64,000 nt of DNA from WRDF01 sp031552235 (GCA_031552235.1 JAVBMR010000016.1:1-64000); one strand, 5' to 3'. Positions 23,454 through 34,200 are shown, numbered from the stretch's first letter. Program-made: numbers and translations. The notes: generated by a model not told the origin, from the letters alone.

Positions 23454-24335
23454 CATCGTCTGTATCGAGGCGACTGCAACGTCGCGGCTGATCTTGCCGA
23501 CGAGGCCGGCCAGAACCTTGCCCGGGCCGATCTCCACGAATTCAGTAGCGCCGTCCTTGACCATGTTCTGCACGATCTGCGTCCAGCGCACCGGGGCGGT
23601 CAACTGGGCGATAAGGTTCGTTTTGATCTTTGCCGGATCGGTATAAGGTTTCGCGTCGACGTTCTGGTACACGGGGCAGATCGGTTTGGCGAACGGTGCG
23701 GCTTCGATAGCTGCCGCCAGCTCTTCGCGGGCCGGTTCCATGAGCGGAGAGTGGAACGCTCCGCCCACGCTGAGTTTGAGCGCGCGTTTAGCTCCTGCGG
23801 CCAGAAGTGCTTCGCAGGCCGTGTCTATCGCTTCATTGCTCCCCGAGATCACGAGCTGTCCGGGGCAGTTGTAGTTCGCCGGAACGACCACGCCGTTTAC
23901 CGACGCGCAGATCTCTTCGACTTTTTCATCCGGAAGCGCGAGGACCGCCGCCATCGTCGACGGGTTGGCTTCGCAGGCTTTTTGCATCGCCGCCGCGCGT
24001 TTTGAAACCAGTGTGAGGCCGTCCTCGAAGCTGAGTGCGCCTGCCGCTACGAGGGCGCTGAACTCGCCGAGCGAGTGGCCTGCGACCATGTCGGGGTTGA
24101 ACGCCCTGCCCAGCGACTTGGCCAGAATGACCGAGTGGAGGAATATGGCCGGTTGTGTCACGTTCGTCTGGCGGAGCTGCTCGTCCGTGCCTTTGAACAT
24201 GATATCTGTGATGCGGAAACCGAGGATCTCGTTCGCTTTTTCGAACAGCTCCCTGGCCTGCGGAACGTTTTCATAAAGGTCGTTACCCATTCCCGGGTAT
24301 TGTGCTCCCTGTCCGGGAAATACGAATGCTTTCAT
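23445..24335 (-). CDS. fabD: Malonyl-CoA:ACP transacylase
   Basis: Transfers malonate from CoA to acyl carrier protein to feed fatty acid elongation. The nucleophile is S88 in GHSLGEFSA, the catalytic histidine H195 in GAFHSPLM, and the N-terminal FPGQGAQYPGMG loop is intact. I chose the ATG at 24335 (MKAFVFPGQG, 296 residues); an earlier TTG two codons upstream is unlikely. The gene stands alone, with its own repeat-borne promoter at the 5' end, and its last codons overlap another repeat copy. Confidence 0.95.
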   Translation of the reverse strand: MKAFVFPGQGAQYPGMGNDLYENVPQARELFEKANEILGFRITDIMFKGTDEQLRQTNVTQPAIFLHSVILAKSLGRAFNPDMVAGHSLGEFSALVAAGALSFEDGLTLVSKRAAAMQKACEANPSTMAAVLALPDEKVEEICASVNGVVVPANYNCPGQLVISGSNEAIDTACEALLAAGAKRALKLSVGGAFHSPLMEPAREELAAAIEAAPFAKPICPVYQNVDAKPYTDPAKIKTNLIAQLTAPVRWTQIVQNMVKDGATEFVEIGPGKVLAGLVGKISRDVAVASIQTMEM

Positions 24336-24640
24336 GGTCAAGATTTTATGTTTTGTGGTGGCAAATATATTGAAAGCTGAGAGCCATCAAGCTTGCTTGA
24401 ATGGCCGAAGCGCATCATATATTCTGCAAATATAGTGAAAGTCGGGAGATAATGCAAAGGCGGTTCGCGGCTGTTGTTTTCCAGCCTCCCGCCGCAGGGG
24501 GCGGTTAATGATTAAATGTTGATAAGTTGATGGTTGGGCGGCGAGGTTATACGCGAAAAAAATATTAAACTTGCACGGTTGATGCGCTTTCGCCCGCCTG
24601 TCCGGACGAGGCTGAGAAACCTGAACTAAAAACCAGCGGG
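24336..24640. other. Divergent fabD/plsC intergenic region
   Basis: The fabD side holds the promoter-hairpin repeat. The plsC side has a near-consensus -7 box TAAACTTG (24566-24573), about 67 bases before the ATG. A CTGAGA...CCTGA...CCAGCG run just before plsC resembles a THI-box but cannot fold as one (see rejected items). Confidence 0.5.
24362..24457 (-). promoter_or_regulatory. Promoter-hairpin repeat (1.3 copies) before fabD
   Basis: On the - strand: TTG (24457-24455), 20 bases, TATATTTG (24434-24427); then the GCAGAATAT..GATGCGCTTCGG arm, an AAGCAAGCTTGA loop, the CTCAGCTTTCAA arm and TATATTTG (24369-24362), with a TTG 18 bases before it. Two promoter-like units thus lie in tandem, ending 27 bases before the fabD ATG. 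Confidence 0.75.
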
Positions 24641-25360
24641 ATGCTGTCCATACTTTATTATATATTACTGCTCACGGTTACCCTGATATTTTTCGTGGTT
24701 ATCTGTGCGGCGTGGCTGCTGACGGTGCTGTTCGATCGCGACAGGGTCGTGCTGCACTGGCTGTCGGGGATGTGGACCAAGTTCTATTTCGGAATGTGGC
24801 CCGCGTGGAGGCGGAAAGTGCAGGGCCGGGAGAACATAAAAAAGGGCGAGGCTTATGTCGTGGTGGTGAACCACAAGTCGATGCTCGACATTCCGCTGAT
24901 GTATGTCCTGCCGTTCAATTTCAAGTGGGTTTCGAAGAAGGAGGTCTACAAATGGCCGTTGTTCGGGTGGGTGCTGTGGATGCACGGCGACATAGCCATC
25001 GAGCGCAGCTCCTCGAAGGCGCTCCGGCAGTTGGTTGAGGACGGAAAGAAACAGCTTTCGCGTGGGGTTTCGGTCATAGTTTTTCCTGAAGGTACTCGCA
25101 GCAAGACCGACCAGCTCGGGAAGTTCCATGAGGGTGCGTTCATGCTGGCGAAGCAGGCCGGTGCGGCGATTTTGCCATGCGTATCGGTCGGCACGGGGAC
25201 GGCTATGAAAGGTTGGAGGTTTGATTTCAGCAACAGGTTCAGGATCAATATCCTGCCGCCGGTAAGTGCCGATAGGGTGAAAGCCACCGACACCAAAACC
25301 CTGACCGCCGAGGTGAGGGAGATGATGGCTGCGGAGTACGAAAAAATGCGGTCGGAATGA
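24641..25360 (+). CDS. plsC: 1-acyl-sn-glycerol-3-phosphate acyltransferase
   Basis: Membrane acyltransferase that makes phosphatidic acid from lysophosphatidate. An N-terminal hydrophobic helix (~1-30) anchors it. Motif I is NHKSMLD (the NHxxxxD catalytic pair, ~77-83), and motif III is FPEGTRS (~148-154). The 239-residue length is normal. Divergent from fabD, so fatty acid and phospholipid steps share one intergenic region. About 210 bases separate it from parE. Confidence 0.92.
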   Translation: MLSILYYILLLTVTLIFFVVICAAWLLTVLFDRDRVVLHWLSGMWTKFYFGMWPAWRRKVQGRENIKKGEAYVVVVNHKSMLDIPLMYVLPFNFKWVSKKEVYKWPLFGWVLWMHGDIAIERSSSKALRQLVEDGKKQLSRGVSVIVFPEGTRSKTDQLGKFHEGAFMLAKQAGAAILPCVSVGTGTAMKGWRFDFSNRFRINILPPVSADRVKATDTKTLTAEVREMMAAEYEKMRSE

Positions 25361-25570
25361 TTATACAGGCGCGCTGATATTATACGTGCCGACGGAAACA
25401 TAAAAGTAAACAAATGTTGGCTTGCGAAGCAAGACATCAGCCCGCAGCCACCCGGCGCGGAGGGCTGGAATTCTTCGCCTCCGGCTCGATACAGCCTCCG
25501 CTGGCTGCGGCCCTAAGGATGCAAAACGAAGCCTGAGGAAGATAATTACGAAAAAATATAAAACCAGGAT

Positions 25571-27475
25571 ATGAGTGTTGCGCAATACACAGACGACGAT
25601 ATAAAATCGCTGAGCCCGCGGGAGCACCTGCGCCTGCGCCCCGGGATGTATATCGGGAAGCTCGGCGACGGGACCCAGTCCGACGATGGTATATATGTGC
25701 TGTTCAAGGAGGTGGTCGATAACTCTATAGACGAGTTTATCATGGGTGCCGGGAAACGCATAGACATCACGCTCGAAGGCAAAACCGTGACCGTGAGGGA
25801 CTATGGGCGAGGGATTCCGCTCAATTCGCTCGCGGCGGCCGTTTCGAAAATGAACACCGGCGGTAAATACGGTTCGGCCGCGTTCAAGAAGACCGTCGGC
25901 CTCAACGGTGTCGGCGTCAAGGCGGTGAATATGCTTTCGAGCGCGTTCACGGCCCGAAGCGTCCGCGACGGCGAGTCGCGTAGCGTGACGTTCGCGCAGG
26001 GCATCGAACAGGGTGAGAAAAGCGAAAGCGGGATCAATGAGCCTAACGGTACGTACGTGCAGTTCACGCCGGACGAGTCGGTGTTCGGGACTTACGAGTT
26101 CAACCCCGAGTTCCTCGAAGCCACACTCAAAAACTACACATACCTCAACACGGGGCTTGTTATCAACTTCAACGGCCAGAGCTACTCTTCCCAGAACGGT
26201 TTGCTCGACCTGCTGAACGACAACATGACCGAGGAACCGCTCTATCCGCCCATCCACTTGAAGGGCGAGGATATCGAGGTCGCCATAACCCATGGCACGG
26301 GCTACGGCGAGAGCTATTTCTCGTTCGTGAACGGCCAGCACACCACGCAGGGCGGTACGCATCAGGCGGCCTTCCGCGAGGCGGTGGCCAAGACCATTAA
26401 GGAGTTCTACCGCAAGGACTACGACCCGTCGGACGTGCGCACGTCGATCGTGGCGGCGATAAGCGTCAAGATAGTAGATCCGCAGTTCGGGCAGCAGACC
26501 AAAGTGAGCCTTAGCTCGAACAAGATGAGCGAGGACGGCCCCACGGTGCGCAGTTTCATACTCGATTTCCTCAAAGCGAACCTCGACAACTACCTGCACA
26601 AGCATCCTCAGACGGCAGATGTGATGCAGAAGAAGATCGTGGAGAACGAGAAAGACCGCAAGGCCATTTCGGGCATACAGAAGAAGGCCAAGGAGATGGC
26701 CAAGAAAGCCAGCCTCAACAACCGCAAACTGCGCGACTGCAAAGTGCATTTCACCGATGTGAAGAACGCCCGCCACGAGGAGACCATGATATTCATCACC
26801 GAGGGTAACTCGGCGAGCGGCTCGATAACGGCCAGTCGCGACGTGCAGACGCAGGCGGTGTTCTCGCTGCGAGGCAAGCCGCTGAATACCTATGGGTTAA
26901 CCAAAAAAGTGGTTTACGAGAACGAGGAGTTCAACCTGCTTCAGGCCGCGCTCAGTATCGAGAACGACATGGAGGACCTGCGCTATAACAAGATAATAAT
27001 CGCGACGGATGCCGACGTCGACGGCATGCACATCCGCCTGCTGATGATAACGTTCTTCCTGCAGTTCTTCCCCGACCTCATCAGGCAGGAGCACCTTTTC
27101 GTGCTGCAAACCCCGCTTTTCCGCGTGCGTAATAAAAAAGAGACGATATATTGCTACAACGAGGACGAAAAACAGGCGGCTATCCGCAAAATCGGGGCGA
27201 ATACCGCGGAGATCACACGCTTCAAGGGTCTCGGCGAAATATCGGCGGGCGAGTTCAAGGAATTCATCGGCGACAACATGCGCCTTGAAAAGGTGCGCAT
27301 GACCAAAAACGACCCCATCCACGACATGCTGGAGTTCTATATGGGTAAGAACACCTACGAACGCCAGAACTTTATCGTGGACAACCTGCGCATCGAGGCA
27401 GACTACATCGAGGACGAAGCGGCGGCGGTGTCGGCGGCAGGGGAAACAGTGACGGACGAAGCGGAGGCCGCGTAA
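25571..27475 (+). CDS. parE: DNA topoisomerase IV subunit B
   Basis: GHKL ATPase plus TOPRIM subunit of a type IIA topoisomerase. EVVDNSIDEF (~47-56), DYGRGIP and GLNGVGVKAVN are the ATP site. The TOPRIM metal residues are in ITEGNSASGSI (~414) and DADVDG (~474). At 634 residues it lacks long insertions. It is called ParE rather than GyrB because it is paired with the following ParC-like gene (19-base gap), while a canonical gyrA stands elsewhere at 40540. It ends in an Ala/Glu-rich tail. Confidence 0.92.
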   Translation: MSVAQYTDDDIKSLSPREHLRLRPGMYIGKLGDGTQSDDGIYVLFKEVVDNSIDEFIMGAGKRIDITLEGKTVTVRDYGRGIPLNSLAAAVSKMNTGGKYGSAAFKKTVGLNGVGVKAVNMLSSAFTARSVRDGESRSVTFAQGIEQGEKSESGINEPNGTYVQFTPDESVFGTYEFNPEFLEATLKNYTYLNTGLVINFNGQSYSSQNGLLDLLNDNMTEEPLYPPIHLKGEDIEVAITHGTGYGESYFSFVNGQHTTQGGTHQAAFREAVAKTIKEFYRKDYDPSDVRTSIVAAISVKIVDPQFGQQTKVSLSSNKMSEDGPTVRSFILDFLKANLDNYLHKHPQTADVMQKKIVENEKDRKAISGIQKKAKEMAKKASLNNRKLRDCKVHFTDVKNARHEETMIFITEGNSASGSITASRDVQTQAVFSLRGKPLNTYGLTKKVVYENEEFNLLQAALSIENDMEDLRYNKIIIATDADVDGMHIRLLMITFFLQFFPDLIRQEHLFVLQTPLFRVRNKKETIYCYNEDEKQAAIRKIGANTAEITRFKGLGEISAGEFKEFIGDNMRLEKVRMTKNDPIHDMLEFYMGKNTYERQNFIVDNLRIEADYIEDEAAAVSAAGETVTDEAEAA

Positions 27476-27494
27476 GCGCCTGGAGGGAGAGTAT

Positions 27495-30455
27495 ATGAGC
27501 GAAGAAAAAGATATAAATAAAGAACTTGCCGGCCGGGAAATATCAGGCGGCGAGGGTGTCGCCGGCGGTGCCGGCATAGGCGGCGCGGATGGCGTGGCCG
27601 ATATTGACGGTGTGTCGGATATGGCGGCGGCCGACGATGCGGGGAGCGTTTCGGCAGAGCCTGAAGATACGGCGGCGGATGACCACGCCAGTCCGGACGA
27701 TCTGGCAGATCCGGCAGACCATGATGGCGGCGGGCCAAAGGGAAAATACCAGAAACTTACAAGCGGCGAGGCCGGCAACAGATATCAGCTTACGGGGATG
27801 TACAAGGACTGGTTCCTCGATTACGCCTCGTACGTAATACTCGAACGTGCTGTACCGCATCTCGAGGACGGCCTGAAACCCGTCCAGAGGCGCATCCTGC
27901 ACGCTATGAAGCGCCTCGACGACGGACGTTACAACAAGGTGGCGAACGTTATCGGCGATACGATGAAGTTCCACCCCCACGGCGACGCCTCGATAGGCGA
28001 CGCACTCGTGCAGCTTGGGCAGAAAGACCTGCTGATCGACTGCCAGGGTAACTGGGGGAATATTTTCACGGGCGACGATGCCGCTGCCGCGCGTTATATC
28101 GAGGCGCGTTTGTCGAAATTCGCGCTCGACGTTGTGTTCAACAACAAGACCACCGAGTGGATGCTCACCTACGACGGACGAAACCAGGAACCCGTCACGC
28201 TCCCCGTGAAATTCCCGCTGCTGCTCGCTCAGGGTGTGGAAGGTATCGCGGTGGGTTTGGCCTCCAAGATATTGCCGCACAACTTCAACGAACTGATAGA
28301 CGCCTGTGTAGCCCACCTGAAAGAGAAGGATTTCACGCTATATCCCGACTTCCAGACCGGGGGCATGATGGACGTTGCACGATATAACGACGGTCTGCGA
28401 GGCGGGGCGGTGAAAGTGCGTGCCAAGATCTCGAAAGTGGATCGCAAGACGCTTTCTATCACCGAGATACCGTTCGGTACGACTACGGAGTCCATAAAAG
28501 AATCGATCATAAAGGCCAACGACAAGGGCAAGATCAAGATAAAGAAGGTCGACGACAACACCGCCAGCAGCGTGGAAATATTGGTCCACGTCAGCAACGA
28601 GGAGTCGAGCGACAAGACGATCGACGCGCTGTACGCCTTCACGGACTGCGAAGTTTCGATATCGCCCAATTCTTGTGTTATATGTGACGAAAAACCGCAT
28701 TTTTTGGGCGTGAGCGAAATCCTGCGCCAAAGCGCCGACCATACTAAAGAGTTGTTGGGCAGGGAGTTGGAAATACGCCTCGCGGAACTCGGCGAAGCGT
28801 GGCACATGGCAAGCCTCGAACGCATCTTCATCGAGAACAAAATGTACCAGGCGATCGAAGGCAAGGTGTCGCGCGAGTCGGCCTATGAGGCTGTGGAAGA
28901 GCGGCTTGAGCCGTTCAAACAGAAACTGCGTCGGGAGATAACGCGCGACGACGTGGTAAAGCTCACAGAGTTGAAATTCATCCGCATATCGCGCTACGAC
29001 GCCTCTAAGGCCGACGAACAGATCAAAGGTATCGAGGAGGAGATGGGGCAGGTGCAGTACGACCTCGAACACCTCACGGATTACGCGGTGGCGTATTACA
29101 AGCGCATCAAGACCAAATACGGCAAGGGGCGCGAGCGCAGAACCGAGATCCGCGAATTCGATTCTATCGAGGCGACCAAGGTGGTCGTGGCGAACGCCAA
29201 GCTGTACGTGGACCGTGCCGAGGGTTTCTTCGGGATCGGCAAGTCGATGAAGGACTGTGGATTCGTCGCCGATTGCTCTGATATAGACGATGTTATAGTC
29301 ATGACGAAAGACGGCCGGTATATCATTACGAAAGTGAGTGAGAAGGCCTTCTTCGACAAAAATATTTATTATATAGGTATCTTCAAGCGCAACGACGAGC
29401 GCACGATTTATAACGTGCTGTACCGCGACGGCAAGCAGGGCGCGATAATGATGAAACGCTGCGCGATCAAAGGCATTACCCGCGACCGTGAGTACGACAT
29501 GACCAAGGGGACGCCCAAGAGCGAGATACTCTACATGAGCGTCAACCCGAACGGCGAGGCCGAGGTGCTGAAGGTCTATTTCCGCCCGAGGCCGAGGCTC
29601 AAGAAACTGATCGTCGACCTGGATTTCAGCGAGTTGGCTATCAAGGGACGTGCTGCTGCAGGCAACATGTTCTCGCGCTACGGGATACAGAAGATAGTCC
29701 TCAAAGAAGCCGGGACATCGACTCTCGGAGGTCAGAATATATGGTACGACGAGGAGGTGCGCAAGCTCAACGCGGACGGCCGCGGCGAACTGCTCGGAGA
29801 GTTTTCGGGAGCGGACAAGATAATCGTCATAACCTCTAAGGGCCAGTACTATACTGCCGGGTATGACGTGGGCCACCACTTCCCAGACGACACGAAACAG
29901 GTCGCTAAATACGACCCCTCGCGCATATACAGCGTGGCTTACTACGATGCCGCGCAGAAGTATTATTACATAAAGCGTTTCAAGGCCGAGCTGACCGACA
30001 AGATGTTGAACTTCGTGGACGAGGAGAACCCGAATTCGAAGCTGGTGGCTTTGAGTGACGATTTCGCGCCTGTTCTGGAGGTTGCGTACAAAGGTGCGCA
30101 CGCCAACAGGCCCGCCGACCGGATAGACGTCGAGGAATATATAGGCGTCAAGGGCTATAAGGCCCGCGGGAAGCGGGTGTCGACATTCGAAGTGAAAGTA
30201 CTGGAGTTTGTCGAGCCGCGCCTGAAAGATGATCCGGAAAGGCGCTCATGCGGTAGTCATGCCGCCCCGGCAGAAGCCGGCGGCGATGTCGATAATACGT
30301 CGGATACCGTTGATTTTATGGATGTTGACATTCTGGACGCTGACGGGATTGTCGATATGGAAGACGACGGCATAGAGTTCACGATAGAGCGTGCTTCGGA
30401 GGCTGGAGATGACTCCGGAAACAAACCGGAAATATCGCAACTCGACCTCTTTTAG
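27495..30455 (+). CDS. parC: DNA topoisomerase IV subunit A
   Basis: Breakage-reunion subunit that decatenates chromosomes with ParE. The active-site tyrosine is Y201 in AAAARYIEARL, and the helix that binds quinolones is in MKFHPHGDASIGDAL (~157-171). Unusually, it starts with ~85 residues of Gly/Ala/Asp-rich low-complexity sequence before the conserved YQLTGMYKDWFLDYASYV. It also ends with ~70 acidic residues and a QLDLF tail; total 986 residues. The start at 27495 keeps the extension; it is in frame and has the same codon bias as the rest. Confidence 0.92.
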   Translation: MSEEKDINKELAGREISGGEGVAGGAGIGGADGVADIDGVSDMAAADDAGSVSAEPEDTAADDHASPDDLADPADHDGGGPKGKYQKLTSGEAGNRYQLTGMYKDWFLDYASYVILERAVPHLEDGLKPVQRRILHAMKRLDDGRYNKVANVIGDTMKFHPHGDASIGDALVQLGQKDLLIDCQGNWGNIFTGDDAAAARYIEARLSKFALDVVFNNKTTEWMLTYDGRNQEPVTLPVKFPLLLAQGVEGIAVGLASKILPHNFNELIDACVAHLKEKDFTLYPDFQTGGMMDVARYNDGLRGGAVKVRAKISKVDRKTLSITEIPFGTTTESIKESIIKANDKGKIKIKKVDDNTASSVEILVHVSNEESSDKTIDALYAFTDCEVSISPNSCVICDEKPHFLGVSEILRQSADHTKELLGRELEIRLAELGEAWHMASLERIFIENKMYQAIEGKVSRESAYEAVEERLEPFKQKLRREITRDDVVKLTELKFIRISRYDASKADEQIKGIEEEMGQVQYDLEHLTDYAVAYYKRIKTKYGKGRERRTEIREFDSIEATKVVVANAKLYVDRAEGFFGIGKSMKDCGFVADCSDIDDVIVMTKDGRYIITKVSEKAFFDKNIYYIGIFKRNDERTIYNVLYRDGKQGAIMMKRCAIKGITRDREYDMTKGTPKSEILYMSVNPNGEAEVLKVYFRPRPRLKKLIVDLDFSELAIKGRAAAGNMFSRYGIQKIVLKEAGTSTLGGQNIWYDEEVRKLNADGRGELLGEFSGADKIIVITSKGQYYTAGYDVGHHFPDDTKQVAKYDPSRIYSVAYYDAAQKYYYIKRFKAELTDKMLNFVDEENPNSKLVALSDDFAPVLEVAYKGAHANRPADRIDVEEYIGVKGYKARGKRVSTFEVKVLEFVEPRLKDDPERRSCGSHAAPAEAGGDVDNTSDTVDFMDVDILDADGIVDMEDDGIEFTIERASEAGDDSGNKPEISQLDLF

Positions 30456-30541
30456 GCCGCCGAGAGGAATCGGCTGGTATAGAGCCGCATGTTTGTCAAA
30501 TTGAAAAATGAGTAATATTTATTACAAAATATTATTTCGCA

Positions 30542-31072
30542 GTGAAAGTTTTTTTAGTCGGGTATATGGGGAGCGGCAAGAGCAGCATCGGGCGCAAGCT
30601 CGCCGCGCGTATGGGGTATGATTTTATCGACACCGACAAGGAAATTGAAAAAGAGTACGGCGGCTCGGTCAGAGATATGTTCGAGCGGGAAGGCGAGGCC
30701 TATTTCCGTGAGTGTGAGCGTGAAATGCTGGGAAAACTCGGCGGACAGGACGGCAATCTGATTGTAGCTACCGGGGGCGGCATGCCCTGCATTCCGGGTA
30801 ACATCGAGCTGATGAACGCGCTCGGGCTGACAATATACCTGAAGATGGGGCCGCAGAAGTTGGCCTCACGGCTTGAGGGCGGCCGCGACAAGAGGCCGAT
30901 AATCCGCAACCTGAGCGACAGCGAACTGCTGGATTTCATCGCCCGCGCCCTCGAACAGCGGGAGCCGTTCTACGGCAAATCAGCGATGGTACTGGAGTGC
31001 GACGATGCTGCGGATGAATATATCTGCACGCAGGCCGAGCAGTGCATAGGCTGGGCGGAGAAACAAAAATGA
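30542..31072 (+). CDS. aroK: Shikimate kinase
   Basis: Phosphorylates shikimate in aromatic amino acid synthesis. The P-loop GYMGSGKSSIG is at residues 7-17, the shikimate-binding FIDTDKEIE at ~28-36, and the ATGGGMPC loop at ~75-82. The LID arginines lie in GGRDKRPII (~112-120). The start codon is GTG at 30542; no in-frame ATG gives a complete P-loop strand. It is 86 bases downstream of parC on the same strand. Confidence 0.93.
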   Translation: MKVFLVGYMGSGKSSIGRKLAARMGYDFIDTDKEIEKEYGGSVRDMFEREGEAYFRECEREMLGKLGGQDGNLIVATGGGMPCIPGNIELMNALGLTIYLKMGPQKLASRLEGGRDKRPIIRNLSDSELLDFIARALEQREPFYGKSAMVLECDDAADEYICTQAEQCIGWAEKQK

Positions 31073-31113
31073 CGCTTGTTCCGCAGGCCGTCTGCCGAAA
31101 AGTCCAAAGCCCC

Positions 31114-31190
31114 GATATTTGCAGAATACAGGATGCGCCTCGGGCAAATCCAAGCAAGCTTGTTTTGCCTCTCGGCTTTCACTATATTTA
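31114..31190 (+). promoter_or_regulatory. Promoter-hairpin repeat before purL
   Basis: GATATTTG (31114-31121), the CAGAATACAGGATGCGCCTCGG arm in full or near, a CAAGCAAGCTTG loop, the CTCTCGGCTTTCAC arm and TATATTTA (31183-31190). TTG at 31160-31162 is exactly 20 bases before the second box. Both boxes have one mismatch to TAnnTTTG. Confidence 0.7.
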
Positions 31191-31224
31191 TATAAAAAAC
31201 TTAGTTATTTCGCCGTCGGTGTGT

Positions 31225-31232
31225 TATCTTTG
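31225..31232 (+). promoter_or_regulatory. Additional -7 box before purL
   Basis: TATCTTTG matches TAnnTTTG and lies 40 bases before the purL ATG. It may be the main purL promoter, since the repeat boxes upstream are imperfect. I see no clear -33 TTG. Confidence 0.5.
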
Positions 31233-31272
31233 CTGTGCGAAATCCCAATACCTGACAAACCAGAACAAAAAT

Positions 31273-34200
31273 ATGATACTGTTTTTTGGCAACGAGGAAA
31301 AGATCTATGCGGTACAAAGCCCGCGAATGCTGAACAAAGACGATGTCGCGAAGCTCGTGTGGCTCTTTTCGGGTGCCGAGTACCTCTCGACCGAGAACAT
31401 ACAGGGCCGTTTCATAGGGCCGCGCCGCGAGATGATAACCCCCTGGAGTACGAACGCCGTGGAGATCACCCAGAACATGGGGCTGGAGGGCATCGTGCGT
31501 ATCGAGGAATTCGTGCGCGACCTGGGCGAAACCACGTTTGACCCGATGCTCAACCGCCGCTACGACCGCCTTGACCAAACAATCTTTACGATCGATAAGA
31601 AACCCGATCCGATAGTTTATATCGACGATATCGCCGCCTATAACGAAAAAGAGGGGCTGGCGCTGAACACCGACGAAATAGCATACCTCGACAGCGTGGC
31701 CGCGACTATGGGCCGCAAACTCACCGACAGCGAGGTGTTCGGGTTCTCGCAGGTCAATTCGGAGCACTGCCGCCACAAGATTTTCAACGGCACATATATC
31801 ATCGACGGAAAAACGATGCCCGATACGCTTTTCGGGTTGATAAAAAAAACCACAAAGGCCAACCCGGGCGAGGTTGTGTCGGCATATAAGGACAACTGCG
31901 CGTTCCTCGCAGGCCCAAAGGCGGAGCAGTTCGCGCCGCAGGAACACGATACTTCGGACTATTTCGTGACGGAGGATTTCGAGAGCGTGATCTCGATCAA
32001 GGCCGAAACGCATAACTTCCCGACCACGGTCGAGCCTTTCAACGGCGCGGCGACGGGTACGGGCGGCGAGATCCGCGACCGTATCGCGGGCGGCAAGGGC
32101 GCATTCCCGATCGCAGGGACAGCGGTTTATATGGCGTCGTACCCGCGTACCGACGGAACGCGCGAGTGGGAAGGCGGAATGAAGGAGCGCGAATGGCTCT
32201 ATCAGACCCCGGAGCAGATCCTCGTTAAGGCTTCGAACGGTGCGTCGGATTTCGGGAATAAGTTCGGGCAGCCGCTCGTGACAGGCTCGGTGCTTACGTT
32301 CGAGCATGAAGAAAACGGTAAGAAATTCGGGTACGACAAAGTGATAATGCTGGCAGGCGGTATAGGCTATGGCCGCAAGCAGGACAGCCTCAAGGACGAA
32401 CCGGAACCCGGCGACAAAGTGGTGCTTCTGGGCGGCGACAACTACCGCATCGGTATGGGCGGCGGCGCGGTTTCGAGCGTGGCCACCGGCGAATATGCCA
32501 ACGAGATAGAGTTGAACGCGGTTCAGCGTTCGAATCCCGAAATGCAGAAACGCGCCTACAACGCCATACGCGCGGTGAGCGAAGAGAAGCGCAACCCGAT
32601 AATTTCGATACACGACCACGGTGCCGGCGGACACCTCAACTGCCTCAGCGAACTGGTTGAGGCAACAGGCGGCCGCATCGACCTCGACAAGCTCCCGGTG
32701 GGCGATCCGACCCTCAGCGACCGCGAGATCGTGGGTAACGAGTCGCAGGAGCGCATGGGCCTGGTGATCGACCAGAAGGATATCGACCACCTGAAGCGCA
32801 TCGCCGACCGCGAGCGCGCCCCGATGTACGTCATCGGCGAGACCACCGGCGACATGAAGTTCACGTTCGTGGACAACCGCACGGGTGAAAAGCCCATCGA
32901 CTGGCCGCTGGAATATATGTTCGGCAAGACGCCGTGTACGGTGATAACCGACAATACGGTCGAAGAAACGTACCGTGACGTGAAATACGATACGGGCAAA
33001 TTGGTGAATTACATCGAGCAGGTATTGCAGCTCGAAGGCGTGGCCTGCAAAGACTGGCTGACAAACAAGGTGGACCGTTCGGTGACAGGCCGTATCGCCA
33101 TGCAGCAATGCGCCGGGCAGGTGCAGCTTCCGCTCAACGACTGCGCGGTCGTGGCACTCGACTACCAGGGCAAAGGCGGTATCGCCACGGCCCTCGGGCA
33201 TGCGCCTGTGGCCGCGATGGCCGACCCAGAAAAGGGTTCGGTGCTGGCTATCGCCGAGTCGCTGACCAACATCGTGTTCGCGCCGCTCGCGCACGGACTG
33301 AAGGGCGTGTCGCTCAGCGCCAACTGGATGTGGCCCTGCAAGAACGAAGGCGAAGACGCACGCTTGTACAAGGCGGTCAAGGCCGCGAGCGATTTCTCGA
33401 TGGGCCTCGGCATCAATATCCCGACGGGTAAGGACTCGCTCTCGATGACCCAGAAATACCCCGGCGGCGAGAAGGTTTACTCGCCCGGCACGGTTATCAT
33501 AACCTCGGCGGGCGAGGTGAGCGACGTCGCCAAATCGGTGAAGGCGGCGCTCAAGAACACCGCAAGCGAGATATTGTACGTGGACATGAGCGGCGAAGGC
33601 TTCGGCCTCGGCGGCAGCTCGTTCGCGCAGGTTACGGGAAGCGTCGGCATGGACGTGCCTGGGGTGAAGGACGCCGCCTATTTCGCCAATGCGTTCGGCG
33701 CCGTGCAGGCGCTCGTGAACGATGGCAAGGTGCTGGCAGGCCACGACGTATCGGGCGGCGGCCTTGTGACGGCGCTCCTCGAAATGACGTTCGCCGACAA
33801 CCACAGCGGCATGGCCGTGAAACTCGACAGCCTCGGCGAGAAAGATATAGTGAAAGTAATGTTCAGCGAACGCCCGGCGGTAGTCCTGCAGGTGAAAGAC
33901 GCGCAGGCGCTTGTGGCGGAACTCGGCAAGCAGGGCGTGAGCGCCTGCGCGATAGCGACCGTCAACCAAAACCGCAAGTTCAGCATCGAGAACGGCGGCG
34001 TGAAGTTAGACCTTCTGGTCGACGGCATGCGCGATACATGGTACCGCAGCTCCTACCTGCTCGACCGCAGGCAAAGCACCGAACGCCTCGCATACGAGCG
34101 TTTCCAAAATTACAAGAATACGCCGCTTGAATATAAATTTCCGGCGGATTTCAGCGGCAAGCTGAGCCAGTGGGGAATAGATCCGCACCGCAAAACCAAA

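Noticed and set aside
24603..24643. THI-box (TPP riboswitch) look-alike before plsC: CTGAGA, CCTGA and CCAGCGGGA in order
   Set aside because: The variable stem between CTGAGA and CCTGA is missing and the CTGG partner of CCAG is absent, so P5 cannot form. The downstream gene is not a thiamine gene. An Infernal search with RF00059 would settle it; a significant hit would overturn this.
31201..33969. 922-residue open frame antisense to purL
   Set aside because: Composition is a shadow of the GC-skewed third positions of purL (His/Arg/Val/Ala-rich), with no recognisable domain. The same holds for the long antisense frames at 12340-14532 (gcvP), 28338-30101 (parC) and 17881-19350 (maeB).
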